Part shown: positions 27,645-36,924 of the stretch, one piece after another
How positions within the stretch are numbered: position 1 is the first letter of the stretch
Layout of the letters: every line of letters starts with the position of its first letter
NCBI RefSeq assembly: GCF_003419895.1
Contig: NZ_QPMM01000011.1
Span: 248,001 to 312,000 of the forward strand
Length of the DNA stretch: 64,000 nt
Source of the DNA: Chitinophaga silvatica
Lineage (GTDB): Bacteria > Bacteroidota > Bacteroidia > Chitinophagales > Chitinophagaceae
Direction: 5' to 3'
Notes under the pieces: model-generated
What the model was told of the DNA's origin: nothing
What the model saw: the letters and a program-made list of their open reading frames with translations, nothing else
Databases searched by the model: none
Translations under genes and position numbers: made by a program

Positions 27645-28502
27645 TTAGATGCTTGATTTTAATCCATTTTCAATACCGAAGGAGAAGAGTATATCCGAAA
27701 GTTCGAATTCCGTTTTCTGCTCCTGGTGCATTTTCGACAATACTTCCTGTAGTACTATTCCTGAATGCTGTGTTGCATTAATCAGGCTCCCTCCGTTCAG
27801 CATATGCAGATACATATGCGCTGCAAACAATTCGCCACTTCCAGGTGGGTATACAGGTATACGTTTTGTTCTTACTACTTCTGTTTCACTGCTGGTTAAT
27901 ACCACTGTATCAATAGCCTGTTCCGGAGTAGTGGGGAAGTGACAACCAGTTGCTACAATTTTTTGCGAGTCTGAAACGGTTTCACGGGCTCTTTTAGCTG
28001 CTTCCGCTGGTGAACTTAAACTCCCTCCCAGTAAATACTGACATTCGAACTGGTTGGGGGTTAGCAGATCGGCCATTGGTACCAGGTGTTTGACTATAGC
28101 TTCCGGTACATCTGCCGGTACATAAAATCCATCATTTATATCTCCCATAATCGGGTCGCACAAATAAGTGATCTCCGGGCTATGTTGCTTTATTTCTTTG
28201 ATAAAATCTGCTGTAATTCTTACCAGGTCTGAGGAACCAATAAATCCGGTAAATATAGCTGCCACTTCGTCGAGGATGTTTAATTCTAAAATCCCCTTCA
28301 AAATATCTGCAAACAGGGCAGGAGGTATGGCCCCTCCTCCAACGGTTGGCAGTCCAAGTCGGTTTGAATAGAGTACCGTAGGAACTGTAATTGCATCATG
28401 CCCACCTATTTGTAGCACCAATGCAGTGGTGCTGCTACCAACATAACCATACGATACCTTGCTATGGATTACGATCGTCTTATTCCTCTTTTTATTTGCC
28501 AT
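27645..28502 (-). CDS. pdxY: Pyridoxal kinase
   Basis: 285 residues of the ribokinase superfamily; phosphorylates pyridoxal in B6 salvage. Motifs: VIHSKVSYGYVGSSTTALVLQ at the start, the substrate-binding region VPTVLYSNRLG, GFIGS, the CDPIMGD stretch (115-121), LTPNQFE, and the anion-hole motif PPGSGELFAAH (219-229). In pyridoxal kinases the last position of this motif is normally the catalytic Asp (GTGD); here it is Glu224 (codon GAA). First gene of the pdxY/AAA/GNAT/yggS operon and divergent from a MocR regulator. Confidence 0.93.
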   Translation of the reverse strand: MANKKRNKTIVIHSKVSYGYVGSSTTALVLQIGGHDAITVPTVLYSNRLGLPTVGGGAIPPALFADILKGILELNILDEVAAIFTGFIGSSDLVRITADFIKEIKQHSPEITYLCDPIMGDINDGFYVPADVPEAIVKHLVPMADLLTPNQFECQYLLGGSLSSPAEAAKRARETVSDSQKIVATGCHFPTTPEQAIDTVVLTSSETEVVRTKRIPVYPPGSGELFAAHMYLHMLNGGSLINATQHSGIVLQEVLSKMHQEQKTEFELSDILFSFGIENGLKSSI

Positions 28503-28569
28503 TTAAGATTGAAGTTTGTTCTGGTATACCAAAATAACTTTGATTTAAATGCAAAAGTATTCTTTAATA

Positions 28570-28610
28570 GGACTACCTTAGTGGTCCAGATTTAAACTAT
28601 TGGATGGTCC
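28570..28610. promoter_or_regulatory. MocR/PdxR-type operator between pdxY and mocR 1
   Basis: Contains an imperfect dyad GGACTACCTTAGTGGTCC (28570-28587) and a further direct half-site ATGGTCC (28604-28610) exactly 23 bases after GTGGTCC (28581). The same three half-sites at the same offsets (11 and 23) occur before the second mocR gene at 40079-40119. TACCTTAG (28574-28581), one base off the -7 consensus, lies inside the dyad. A separate 10-bp palindrome TGGTATACCA is at 28522-28531, nearer pdxY. An inverted pair plus a direct repeat is a known layout for PdxR regulators. Confidence 0.8.
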
Positions 28611-28612
28611 AG

Positions 28613-30070
28613 ATGCTACCATTTGAACATATTATTTCTATTAACAAGAACAGCAAGGCCCCTGTTTACCGGCAAATTGCAGTTTCTATCATCAATGCCA
28701 TCAGAAATGGAACACTAAAGGCGGGAACAGACCTTCCCGGGAGCAGAGAATTAGCCAAAATGCTGGGAGTACACAGGCGCACAGTGATTGCCGCTTATGA
28801 GGAATTGGGGGCTCAGGACTGGGTTTTAATTCTTCCAAAGAAGAATGTTACAGTTTCCGAGCGGATTCCAATTCTAAAACCCCAGCAATGGGATACCGGC
28901 CAGGAATTAACTTCCTACGAAAATCAGTTCGCTCTTCCATTCAGGCAAATAGAGACCATTGTATCTAATACAGAAATCGCTTCTGCATCCGAAATATTTA
29001 TAGATGATGGGTATCCCGATATCCGGTTATCTGCTATTGATATTTTATTGAAGACCTATCGTTTCTATATTTCCAGGAAATATTCGTTGAAAAATGCCTC
29101 TCAGGATACGATTCAGGGAACTCCGGCTTTGAGAAAAGAGTTGGCCAGCTATTTATCTGAAACCAGGGGATTAAGTATCTCAGCCGATAATATTCTGATC
29201 ACTCATGGGGCACAAATGAGTATTTTCCTTTCAGCTCAGTTACTGCTGGAACCTCAATCCAATGTTATTGTTGGTAAACCAAATTATCCTAATGCCAACA
29301 AAGCTTTTAGCGAAACAGGTGCTAATATTATTGAAGTAAAGGTTGATGAAAATGGTATTGATACCGAGGAAATTGAAAGCATATGTAAAAAGAAGAAGAT
29401 CAGTGCAGTTTATGTAATTCCTCATCACCATTATCCTACTACCGTTACCTTAAGTGTGGAAAGAAGAATGAAGTTGCTGGAACTGTCGGACCATTATTCT
29501 TTTACCATTATTGAAGACGATTACGATTATGATTATCATTATAACTCTTCACCCTATTTGCCGCTGGCAAGTGGAAGACATCAGGGAAACGTTATTTATA
29601 TAGGTTCATTTTCTAAGATATTCGGACCTTTTTTACGTATAGGGTTCATGGTTGCTCCAAAAAATTTCATTGAGCAATGCACGGTATTACGACGCATCAT
29701 CGATGTCAGGGGCGACAGCTATATGCAAAATGCTTTAGCCGCTATCATAAAGGAAGGGGAGGTGGCCAGGCAATTAAAAAAAGCTAAGAAGCATTATCAT
29801 CAGCGAAGAGATTTTTTGGATCACCAACTAAAGAGTAAACTGGGTAAATACATTTCCTATACTTTGCCGCCAGGTGGTATGGCTATTTGGGTGAAGGTTA
29901 AGCCCGAATTTCCAATTGAAGGTTTACAATCAAATCAACAGCTTCAAATTAAAAGTATCGACATCCGTGAAAATGCATTCAGATTTGGTTTCGCTTCTTT
30001 GAATGAAAAAGAATTGGAATTAGCAGTAACTATTTTGGAAGGAATTTTTAGGAGGATAGAAAATTCCTAG
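28613..30070 (+). CDS. pdxR: MocR/PdxR-family regulator 1 (GntR HTH fused to aminotransferase domain)
   Basis: 485 residues from the ATG at 28613. An in-frame ATG at 28604 lies inside the operator half-site, and alignment with the paralogue at 40123 (MFPFEH) supports 28613 (MLPFEH). A GntR winged helix (residues 10-75, YRQIAVSIINAIRNGTL ... LPGSRELAKMLGVHRRTVIAAYEEL) is followed by a fold-type I aminotransferase domain with the PLP lysine Lys335 (GSFSKI). It is divergent from pyridoxal kinase, so it probably senses PLP and controls B6 salvage. The symbol is given on context. Confidence 0.88.
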   Translation: MLPFEHIISINKNSKAPVYRQIAVSIINAIRNGTLKAGTDLPGSRELAKMLGVHRRTVIAAYEELGAQDWVLILPKKNVTVSERIPILKPQQWDTGQELTSYENQFALPFRQIETIVSNTEIASASEIFIDDGYPDIRLSAIDILLKTYRFYISRKYSLKNASQDTIQGTPALRKELASYLSETRGLSISADNILITHGAQMSIFLSAQLLLEPQSNVIVGKPNYPNANKAFSETGANIIEVKVDENGIDTEEIESICKKKKISAVYVIPHHHYPTTVTLSVERRMKLLELSDHYSFTIIEDDYDYDYHYNSSPYLPLASGRHQGNVIYIGSFSKIFGPFLRIGFMVAPKNFIEQCTVLRRIIDVRGDSYMQNALAAIIKEGEVARQLKKAKKHYHQRRDFLDHQLKSKLGKYISYTLPPGGMAIWVKVKPEFPIEGLQSNQQLQIKSIDIRENAFRFGFASLNEKELELAVTILEGIFRRIENS

Positions 30071-30073
30071 ATA

Positions 30074-30646
30074 TTATACCAGTGCAGTTTGTTGAAGCAT
30101 CACAGACATAACAATAAGACCTGCCACATGCTCTTCTTTCAAATCCCGGCGCAATACCTGCAAAGCCTTGCTCATGTGCTTTTCTACTGTCTTAACTGAA
30201 ATCCCCATTTCTTTGGCAATGGCTTTATAACCAAGATTGCCATAGTAATTGAGCATAAACACTTCCCTGCATTTTTGCGGAAGAGTATGAATGCTTTTAT
30301 CAATTTCTTTCCGTAAAGCAGAACGCTCATACACCTGTGGTTGTAATGCTTCCTGCTGGTGAGCCTGCAGGAGCAGGTTTTGATGGTGTTGCCCCTTTAC
30401 CATTTCATTTCGTAGGGCATTCGACGTTTTATACTTAATGGCGTTGCAGAGGTATCCCAGAATATTGGTATCGGTAGGAATGGTTTCTCTTTTCAGGTAT
30501 AAACTGATAAATACATCCTGCAAGATATCCTTTGCCTGTTCACGATCTTTAATGACACGAAATGCCTGATTAGCAAGGAAAGTAGCCGTGCTGGTATAGA
30601 GCAGTTCGAAAGCTTTATCATTTCCGGCTTTCGCCAACTGCCACAA
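30074..30646 (-). CDS. ECF sigma factor divergent from SusCD locus 2
   Basis: About 190 residues with region 2 (AGNDKAFELLYTSTATFL ... AKDILQDVFISLYLKR) and region 4 (LPQKCREVFMLNYYGNLGYK, then AIAKEMGISVKTVEKHMSKAL), and the C-terminal hydrophobic tail common in Bacteroidota sigma factors. No ATG exists in frame at the N-terminus; TTG at 30646 is the best start, and the frame remains open upstream without any Met. It is divergent from the fecR gene it presumably serves, which is less usual than the same-strand order of locus 1. Confidence 0.88.
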   Translation of the reverse strand: MWQLAKAGNDKAFELLYTSTATFLANQAFRVIKDREQAKDILQDVFISLYLKRETIPTDTNILGYLCNAIKYKTSNALRNEMVKGQHHQNLLLQAHQQEALQPQVYERSALRKEIDKSIHTLPQKCREVFMLNYYGNLGYKAIAKEMGISVKTVEKHMSKALQVLRRDLKEEHVAGLIVMSVMLQQTALV

Positions 30647-30836
30647 ATTGTTGCATGTATGGTTATCTGGTGTGGTGATTGAATTGGTTGTTTGTTGTGC
30701 AAAAATAAAAGCCTTGTCTTTCTTTCAATGTTATCTATTTGTAAACAAATCGCCCAATGTTAACTTAATATGAATTCAAAAAAAGGAGTGGGGGAACTTT
30801 TAGGTTGAAGTGATATCATTTCAAACAGGCATTAAA

Positions 30837-31838
30837 ATGACAGATGAACGACTTCGTTACCTGCTTGAGAAATATCTTGATCAAACAGCTTCGACTGAAG
30901 AATTAAAGGAATACAACGACTGGTATCAGCAACGGTTGGCTGAAGGACAGGATATGGAACCTGGGCTAACATCTGCAGAAGTGAATGCTGTTTATAATAA
31001 TATATCAAAACGAATTTCTACACCACGGATTCATATAGCCCGTTGGGTTGCAGCAGCAGCAATAGTAGGAGCTATTGCCACTTTGTTGTTCTATTCACAA
31101 CAAAACAACAGAACATCATCCAAAATTGTAGCTGCTGATAAATCAGCTGTTCCTGCCGAAATCATTATCAATAATACAAACGATAAATCCAAAGAAGTGA
31201 GGTTGCCTGATGGCACAGAGGTTACTCTCTTTGCACAATCGAGCTTACGATTTGATACCGGCTTTGCTAAGTATAATCGTTCTGTTTATTTAGAAGGAAA
31301 GAGTTTTTTTGATGTTGCTCAAAATGCCGGCCTTCCATTCACTGTTTATAATCACGACTTAGCCATAACGGCACTAGGAACTACCTTCACAATTACTGGT
31401 AATAGAAATAGTAAAAAGGTTGATGTAATGCTGCATTCCGGGAAAGTTGTGGTGAAGCAGATCAATGCTAAAATGAAAGAAGTATACTTACTGCCAGGCC
31501 AGCAAATGACCTATAACATGGAGCGGGCAAGTGTTGTAATGCATGATCTGACCAGCAAGGCAGCCCCGGCGAAAATAACAAATACTTTATCATTTGGCTC
31601 AAGAACAGGTTTTGTGGCCAACTTTGACGAACAACCATTAGATAGTGTGTTGCTGGCTATTTCAAAAGGATATAATGTAAAAATCAGTATAAAAAATGCG
31701 TTACCAAAGGATGTCGTATACACCGGCCAGATTAGGGAGGTAGATTCACTTGGTAAAGTACTTTCGAGGATTGCCATCCTGCATAACCTGAATATAAAAG
31801 CAACAGGTAAAGGATTTCTAATAGAAAAAAATCAGTAA
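30837..31838 (+). CDS. FecR-family anti-sigma factor of SusCD locus 2
   Basis: 333 residues from the ATG at 30837 (MTDERLRYLLEKYLDQTAS); the frame opens at 30810. A helical cytoplasmic anti-sigma part is followed by a transmembrane helix near residues 73-90 (WVAAAAIVGAIATLLFY). The periplasmic FecR domain (VRLPDGTEVTLFAQSSLRFD ... VYLEGKSFFDVAQNAGLPFTVYNHDLAITALGT) and a C-terminal DUF4974-like domain (FDEQPLDSVLLAISKGYNVKI to the end) follow. It is 19 bases before susC. Confidence 0.92.
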   Translation: MTDERLRYLLEKYLDQTASTEELKEYNDWYQQRLAEGQDMEPGLTSAEVNAVYNNISKRISTPRIHIARWVAAAAIVGAIATLLFYSQQNNRTSSKIVAADKSAVPAEIIINNTNDKSKEVRLPDGTEVTLFAQSSLRFDTGFAKYNRSVYLEGKSFFDVAQNAGLPFTVYNHDLAITALGTTFTITGNRNSKKVDVMLHSGKVVVKQINAKMKEVYLLPGQQMTYNMERASVVMHDLTSKAAPAKITNTLSFGSRTGFVANFDEQPLDSVLLAISKGYNVKISIKNALPKDVVYTGQIREVDSLGKVLSRIAILHNLNIKATGKGFLIEKNQ

Positions 31839-31857
31839 TTAATAAATAATCTAACTT

Positions 31858-34800
31858 ATGACACATCGCTACAAAGTGGTGAAGGGCGGAGCCTTGCCCT
31901 TAATTAACGAAAAATGGAGGGCTTTTATGTGCCTGTTTTTCCTGGTGATGATTTGCCATATTACAGCATTCGCACAAAAGAAAACCTGGATCAAAGGATT
32001 GATTGAAGATGAAAAAGGTCAACCGTTACCAGGGGTAACCGTACAGCTAAAAAGTGAAAGTGATACAACTCATAAGCGGGTAGCCATTACCGATGGTATG
32101 GGTGTATTCGCATTTGACTATGCCGGACAAACTGGCCCATATGTTTTTACATTCAGCTCTATGGGCTACATGACTCAAACCATCAGGAAGCAAGACCTCG
32201 ATCCCGCTAAGGAACAATCGATGTCGATCATTCTGAAAGAGAATACAGCCGGACTTACCGAAGTAGTGGTAGTAGGATATGGTACTCAGAAGAAAGTTAA
32301 CCTGACCGGCGCCGTAGACCAGGTAGGAAAGGAAGTTTTCGAAAACCGCCCTATGGTGAACGCAACCCGTGGATTACAGGGAGTTTTGCCCAATCTGAAT
32401 ATCAGAATGACCGATGGTAAGCCCATTCGTGGTGCTACCTATAATGTTCGCGGAACCACCAGTATTGGTGCCGGCGGCTCAGCCCTGGTATTGATAGACG
32501 GCGTACCGGGAGACCCGAACATGCTCAATCCTAACGATATTGAAAGCGTTTCTGTATTGAAGGATGCTGCATCAGCCGCAATTTACGGTGCGCGTGGTAG
32601 CTTTGGGGTAGTGCTTATTACTACAAAGCAACCATCAAAGGATAAAACTCAGATCAATTTTGCCAGCAGCTTATCGCTGAACGACCATACTGTAAAACCT
32701 AAATTCGTAACTAACGGGTATGAATGGGCTAAAAATTTCGATGAGGCCTTCAATGCCTGGAACGATTATAAATCTCATCCTCAGAAAGCAAACAGTGTTT
32801 TCCCTTTCTCACTGGATTACCTGGATGAGCTGAAAAAACGAAACGACGATCCATCTTTATCCAAATACGGTATAGACCCAACCACCGGTAACTACGTGTA
32901 TTATGGAAATACAGACTGGTTCAAGGAATTGTATGCAGATCGTAATCCCTCTACCGAACAATCCTTAACTGTATCAGGAGCCAGCGATAAAACAGAATAC
33001 TATGTGTCTGGCCGCTATAACTCTCAGGCAGGTATTTTTCGCTACAATCCCGATAAATTTAAAATGTACAATGTGCGTGCTAAAGGTGCCGTTAAGCCTT
33101 ATAAATGGTTACGCATTGAAAATAATTTCGACTTTTCTCAAAGAAAATATTTCTATCCTATCCTAAATCACCCTAGCAACACGCCGGTATGGAGAAGAAT
33201 TTCCGACGAAGCATTTCCTATTGCTATGCTGAGAAATGAGGATGGTACCCTCACCGAAAATGCAGCTATTGTATTTGGTAGTTTCATTTCAGGTAACAAC
33301 TATTCCGACCTAAATGAAACCTTGATCCGTAATACATCCCGTTTCACTACTTCTTTCTTCCAGAACAAATTGCACCTGAATGGTGATTTCACCTTTGCCT
33401 ATACCAATAGCGTAGATCAACGTTTGTATACTCCTGTACCATATAGTAAAGTACCAGGTGTTATGCTGGAAAGGGGAGAGAGTAAAATGAATGAGAACAA
33501 CGGTAAAACAAATTATACCGGTGCTAATCTGTATGCCGATTTCGAACATTCCATCAGTAAGAATTATTTCAAAGTATTGGTTGGTTATAACTACGAATAT
33601 CAATTATTCAAATCCCGTTTTTATCAGCGCGATGGGCTAATAAATTCTAGCTTACCGGATTTCAGCCTGATGAATGGTGTTAACTATTCACTAACTGGTG
33701 GGGGTAACGAATGGCGTACTATGGGTGGCTTCTTCCGCTTTAACTATAATTACGATGAAAGATATCTTTTAGAGGTAAATGGTAGATATGATGGTTCTTC
33801 CAAGTTTCCTTCAGATCAGCAATTTGGCTTCTTCCCATCGATGAGTGCAGGTTGGCGCCTTTCTAAAGAAGCCTTCTGGCAGATAGATCCAAAATTGATT
33901 TCCGATGTGAAAGTAAGAGCCTCTTATGGCGCCTTGGGTAATGGTAACGTAGATCCATACCAGTTTCTCGAAACAATGGGAGTGAAGAAAACAACCCGTA
34001 TTGTAAACGGTGCGCTGGTAGATTATACTTCTAATCCTAATGTAATTCCGGACGGACTTACCTGGGAGAAATCTACCACGCTCAACTTCGGTGCTGATAT
34101 TGCTTTGTTGAACAATCGATTTAAAGTAACCTTCGATAGGTATACCCGTAACACTACCAATATGTTTACCGTTGGACTTCCTGTGCCTGCAGTATTTGGA
34201 GCCAGTGTACCAAGAGGAAACTATGCAGATTTGCAGACTAAAGGTTGGGAGTTATCCCTCAGCTGGTCAGACCAGGTGAAGGTTGGTAAACATCCATTGC
34301 AATATTCAATTGGTGGCGTATTATCTGACTACGTTTCAAATATTACGAAGTTTAATAACCCTAGTAAAATTCTGGATACTTATTACGAAGGTATGCGTGT
34401 AGGCGATATCTGGGGGTTTGTGAATGATGGCTACTTTCAGAGTGAAGAGGAAATCAAAAAATATAATGTAGATCAGTCTTTCATCCGCGTTTCAAATTCA
34501 AACATCTTGATGCCCGGAGATATCAGGTTTAAAGATTTGGATAATAATGGAAGAATAGATCAGGGAAAGAATACCTTGGATGACCCGGGAGATCGCAGAA
34601 TTATTGGAAATACCGAGCCTCGTTATGCATATGGAATTACAGGTTCGGCAAACTGGAATAATATTTTCCTTAGCTTCTTCTTCCAGGGTATTGGTAAAAG
34701 AGACTGGTGGCCAGGTACAGATGCTTCCCTGTTCTGGGGGCAATACAACCGTCCGTATAGCTGGATGCCTGAGGAGATCATGGATAACCGCTGGTCTGAA

Positions 34801-35157
34801 AGCAATCCGGATGCCTACTTCCCACGTTTCAGAGGGTACACTGCCTTAAACTCAAATGCAGAATTGGTAGTTCAGCAATCTAAATATCTTCAGAATGCTG
34901 CTTATATCCGATTAAAGAATTTAACAGTTGGATATGATCTGCATACCCAATGGATGCAACGGGCAAGTATAAAAAGCGCGAGAATTTACTTCACTGGTCA
35001 GAATTTATGGACATGGAGCCCAATGTATAAGATTATGAGAACAGTAGATCCTGAAGTGATCGAAGGAGCAGACCCTGAATTAAGTAAGGGTGCAGGTAAC
35101 GGGATGGCTTATCCTATGTTAAAAACTTATACAGTAGGGATCAATCTTACTTTCTAA
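31858..35157 (+). CDS. SusC/RagA-type TonB-dependent outer-membrane receptor 2
   Basis: 1099 residues. A long leader (hydrophobic MCLFFLVMICHITAFAQ at 24-40) is followed by the carboxypeptidase-like regulatory domain (IKGLIEDEKGQPLPGVTVQL), the plug (EVVVVGYGTQKKVNLTGA ... ALVLIDGVPGDPNMLNPNDI ... LKDAASAAIYGARGSFGV) and the barrel to LKTYTVGINLTF. It has no STN domain despite the fecR neighbour. It is the transport component for the locus that also encodes a secreted phosphodiesterase. Confidence 0.96.
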   Translation: MTHRYKVVKGGALPLINEKWRAFMCLFFLVMICHITAFAQKKTWIKGLIEDEKGQPLPGVTVQLKSESDTTHKRVAITDGMGVFAFDYAGQTGPYVFTFSSMGYMTQTIRKQDLDPAKEQSMSIILKENTAGLTEVVVVGYGTQKKVNLTGAVDQVGKEVFENRPMVNATRGLQGVLPNLNIRMTDGKPIRGATYNVRGTTSIGAGGSALVLIDGVPGDPNMLNPNDIESVSVLKDAASAAIYGARGSFGVVLITTKQPSKDKTQINFASSLSLNDHTVKPKFVTNGYEWAKNFDEAFNAWNDYKSHPQKANSVFPFSLDYLDELKKRNDDPSLSKYGIDPTTGNYVYYGNTDWFKELYADRNPSTEQSLTVSGASDKTEYYVSGRYNSQAGIFRYNPDKFKMYNVRAKGAVKPYKWLRIENNFDFSQRKYFYPILNHPSNTPVWRRISDEAFPIAMLRNEDGTLTENAAIVFGSFISGNNYSDLNETLIRNTSRFTTSFFQNKLHLNGDFTFAYTNSVDQRLYTPVPYSKVPGVMLERGESKMNENNGKTNYTGANLYADFEHSISKNYFKVLVGYNYEYQLFKSRFYQRDGLINSSLPDFSLMNGVNYSLTGGGNEWRTMGGFFRFNYNYDERYLLEVNGRYDGSSKFPSDQQFGFFPSMSAGWRLSKEAFWQIDPKLISDVKVRASYGALGNGNVDPYQFLETMGVKKTTRIVNGALVDYTSNPNVIPDGLTWEKSTTLNFGADIALLNNRFKVTFDRYTRNTTNMFTVGLPVPAVFGASVPRGNYADLQTKGWELSLSWSDQVKVGKHPLQYSIGGVLSDYVSNITKFNNPSKILDTYYEGMRVGDIWGFVNDGYFQSEEEIKKYNVDQSFIRVSNSNILMPGDIRFKDLDNNGRIDQGKNTLDDPGDRRIIGNTEPRYAYGITGSANWNNIFLSFFFQGIGKRDWWPGTDASLFWGQYNRPYSWMPEEIMDNRWSESNPDAYFPRFRGYTALNSNAELVVQQSKYLQNAAYIRLKNLTVGYDLHTQWMQRASIKSARIYFTGQNLWTWSPMYKIMRTVDPEVIEGADPELSKGAGNGMAYPMLKTYTVGINLTF

Positions 35158-35176
35158 AGACATTAAATCAGCAAGA

Positions 35177-36910
35177 ATGAAAAAGACGATATTGCCTTTA
35201 TTGATGGTTTTATTTTGCGCATGTAATAAAGACCTCAATTTAAAACCTTTTGATAAACTAAGTCCGGATAACGCTTTCAACACAGAAGCCGACCTGCAAC
35301 TCTATGCCAATTCATTCTATAATATGTTGCCATCAGGTAACGACATCATCCGTGGCGATGTAATGAGCGATTATATTGCAGGAAAGGATGTAAATAGTTA
35401 TATCAGAAAAAATGCCTACACCTCAGTTAATTCAAACGGTTGGAGCTGGAGTGATCTTAGAAATGTAAACTATTTCCTGGAACATTTCGGACAGGCGAAG
35501 ATTACAGACGAAGCCCGTAAACATTATGAAGGGCTGGCCCGATTTTTCAGAGCTTATTTTTATTTTGAAAAGGTTAAAAGATTTGGAGATGTTCCGTTTT
35601 ACAGCACAACCTTAAACATTGGTAATGCTGCTTTATATAAGCCACGCGATAAACGTACAATGGTAATGGATAGTGTATTGGCAGATTTAAATTTCGCTTG
35701 TACCAATATTCGTGATAAAAAAGACAACACTGCCTCTACTATAACCCGTGCAGTGGCTTTAGCTTTTAAATCCCGTGTCTGCCTGTTTGAAGGAACATTG
35801 AGAAAATACAGATCTGATCTTTCGCTGCCAGATGCTACTAAATGGCTACAGGAAGCTGCTAATGCAGCTGAAGCCGTACGGAAAGGCGGACAATATGGAT
35901 TAAATATGGCTGGTGACAGTGCAACCTGGTACCGTAATTTATTCATAAGTGAAGCGGCTAACAGCACTGAAGTATTACTGGCTTACGTTGGAAGTAAATC
36001 CCTGCGTGTTTTTAATGATGCCAATTGGTTCTATACCAGCGCAACTTATGGTAACCGCATCAGCCTAACGAAAACTTTTACAGATACTTATCTGAATGCC
36101 GATGGTTCAAGGTTTACAGACCAACAACAGTTCGATACAATCCATTTTGATGTAGAAGTAAAAGGTCGGGATAAACGCCTGCAACAAACTATCCGTATGG
36201 GTAACTATAGCAGGGATGGAGTAATTGCACCTCCTGATTTTACCTATACCTATACTGGTTATCAGCCTTTGAAGTATACATTGGATTCAAAAGCTACAGA
36301 TGGAGTAGCCGAAAACTGGAACTCAATTCCAATAATTCGATATGCAGAAGTGTTATTGAACGAAGCGGAAGCAAAAGCCGAATTGGGAATTTTCAATACA
36401 GAGGATTGGAGCAAAACCATTAAGCTCCTGCGCCAGCGGGCCGGCATCAAACAAACTGATTATCCAACTACCGTGGATGCCTATTTGCAAAAAGAATATT
36501 TCCCGAAAATTGCCGATCCGGTTATTCTTGAAATCCGTCGCGAACGCGCTATTGAACTAGTGCTGGAAGGATTTAGATTCTATGACCTCATCCGCTGGAA
36601 TGTAGGCTCATTGATGGAAAAATCCTATGTAGGAATCTATGTTCCGGCTATGGATCAGTTAATAGACCTGAATGGTGATAATAAACCTGATGTTGCCTTC
36701 GTAAAACAAATGCCTGCATCAAAAGTAAATGGCGTGTATTACTTCCTGATAGATGGTGACCAGACAAAATTATCGGGAGGTACAAAAGGTAATATTATCT
36801 GGTTGGATAATATTGATCGTGAGTGGAAAGAGTATAAATATATCTATCCGATTCCGTATAACGAAACTGTATTGAATCCGGCACTTGGACAAAATGATGG
36901 TTGGAAGTAA
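35177..36910 (+). CDS. SusD/RagB-type surface nutrient-binding lipoprotein 2
   Basis: 577 residues with a lipoprotein leader MKKTILPLLMVLFCAC. SusD features include LNLKPFDKLSPDNAFNTEADLQLYANSFY, EGLARFFRAYFYFEKVKRFGDVPFY, and near the end ILEIRRERAIELVLEGFRFYDLIRW. It partners the preceding SusC (19-base gap). The phosphodiesterase gene begins 14 bases downstream, so the three are one transcript. Confidence 0.95.
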   Translation: MKKTILPLLMVLFCACNKDLNLKPFDKLSPDNAFNTEADLQLYANSFYNMLPSGNDIIRGDVMSDYIAGKDVNSYIRKNAYTSVNSNGWSWSDLRNVNYFLEHFGQAKITDEARKHYEGLARFFRAYFYFEKVKRFGDVPFYSTTLNIGNAALYKPRDKRTMVMDSVLADLNFACTNIRDKKDNTASTITRAVALAFKSRVCLFEGTLRKYRSDLSLPDATKWLQEAANAAEAVRKGGQYGLNMAGDSATWYRNLFISEAANSTEVLLAYVGSKSLRVFNDANWFYTSATYGNRISLTKTFTDTYLNADGSRFTDQQQFDTIHFDVEVKGRDKRLQQTIRMGNYSRDGVIAPPDFTYTYTGYQPLKYTLDSKATDGVAENWNSIPIIRYAEVLLNEAEAKAELGIFNTEDWSKTIKLLRQRAGIKQTDYPTTVDAYLQKEYFPKIADPVILEIRRERAIELVLEGFRFYDLIRWNVGSLMEKSYVGIYVPAMDQLIDLNGDNKPDVAFVKQMPASKVNGVYYFLIDGDQTKLSGGTKGNIIWLDNIDREWKEYKYIYPIPYNETVLNPALGQNDGWK

Positions 36911-36924
36911 AATTGAAAATCGAC

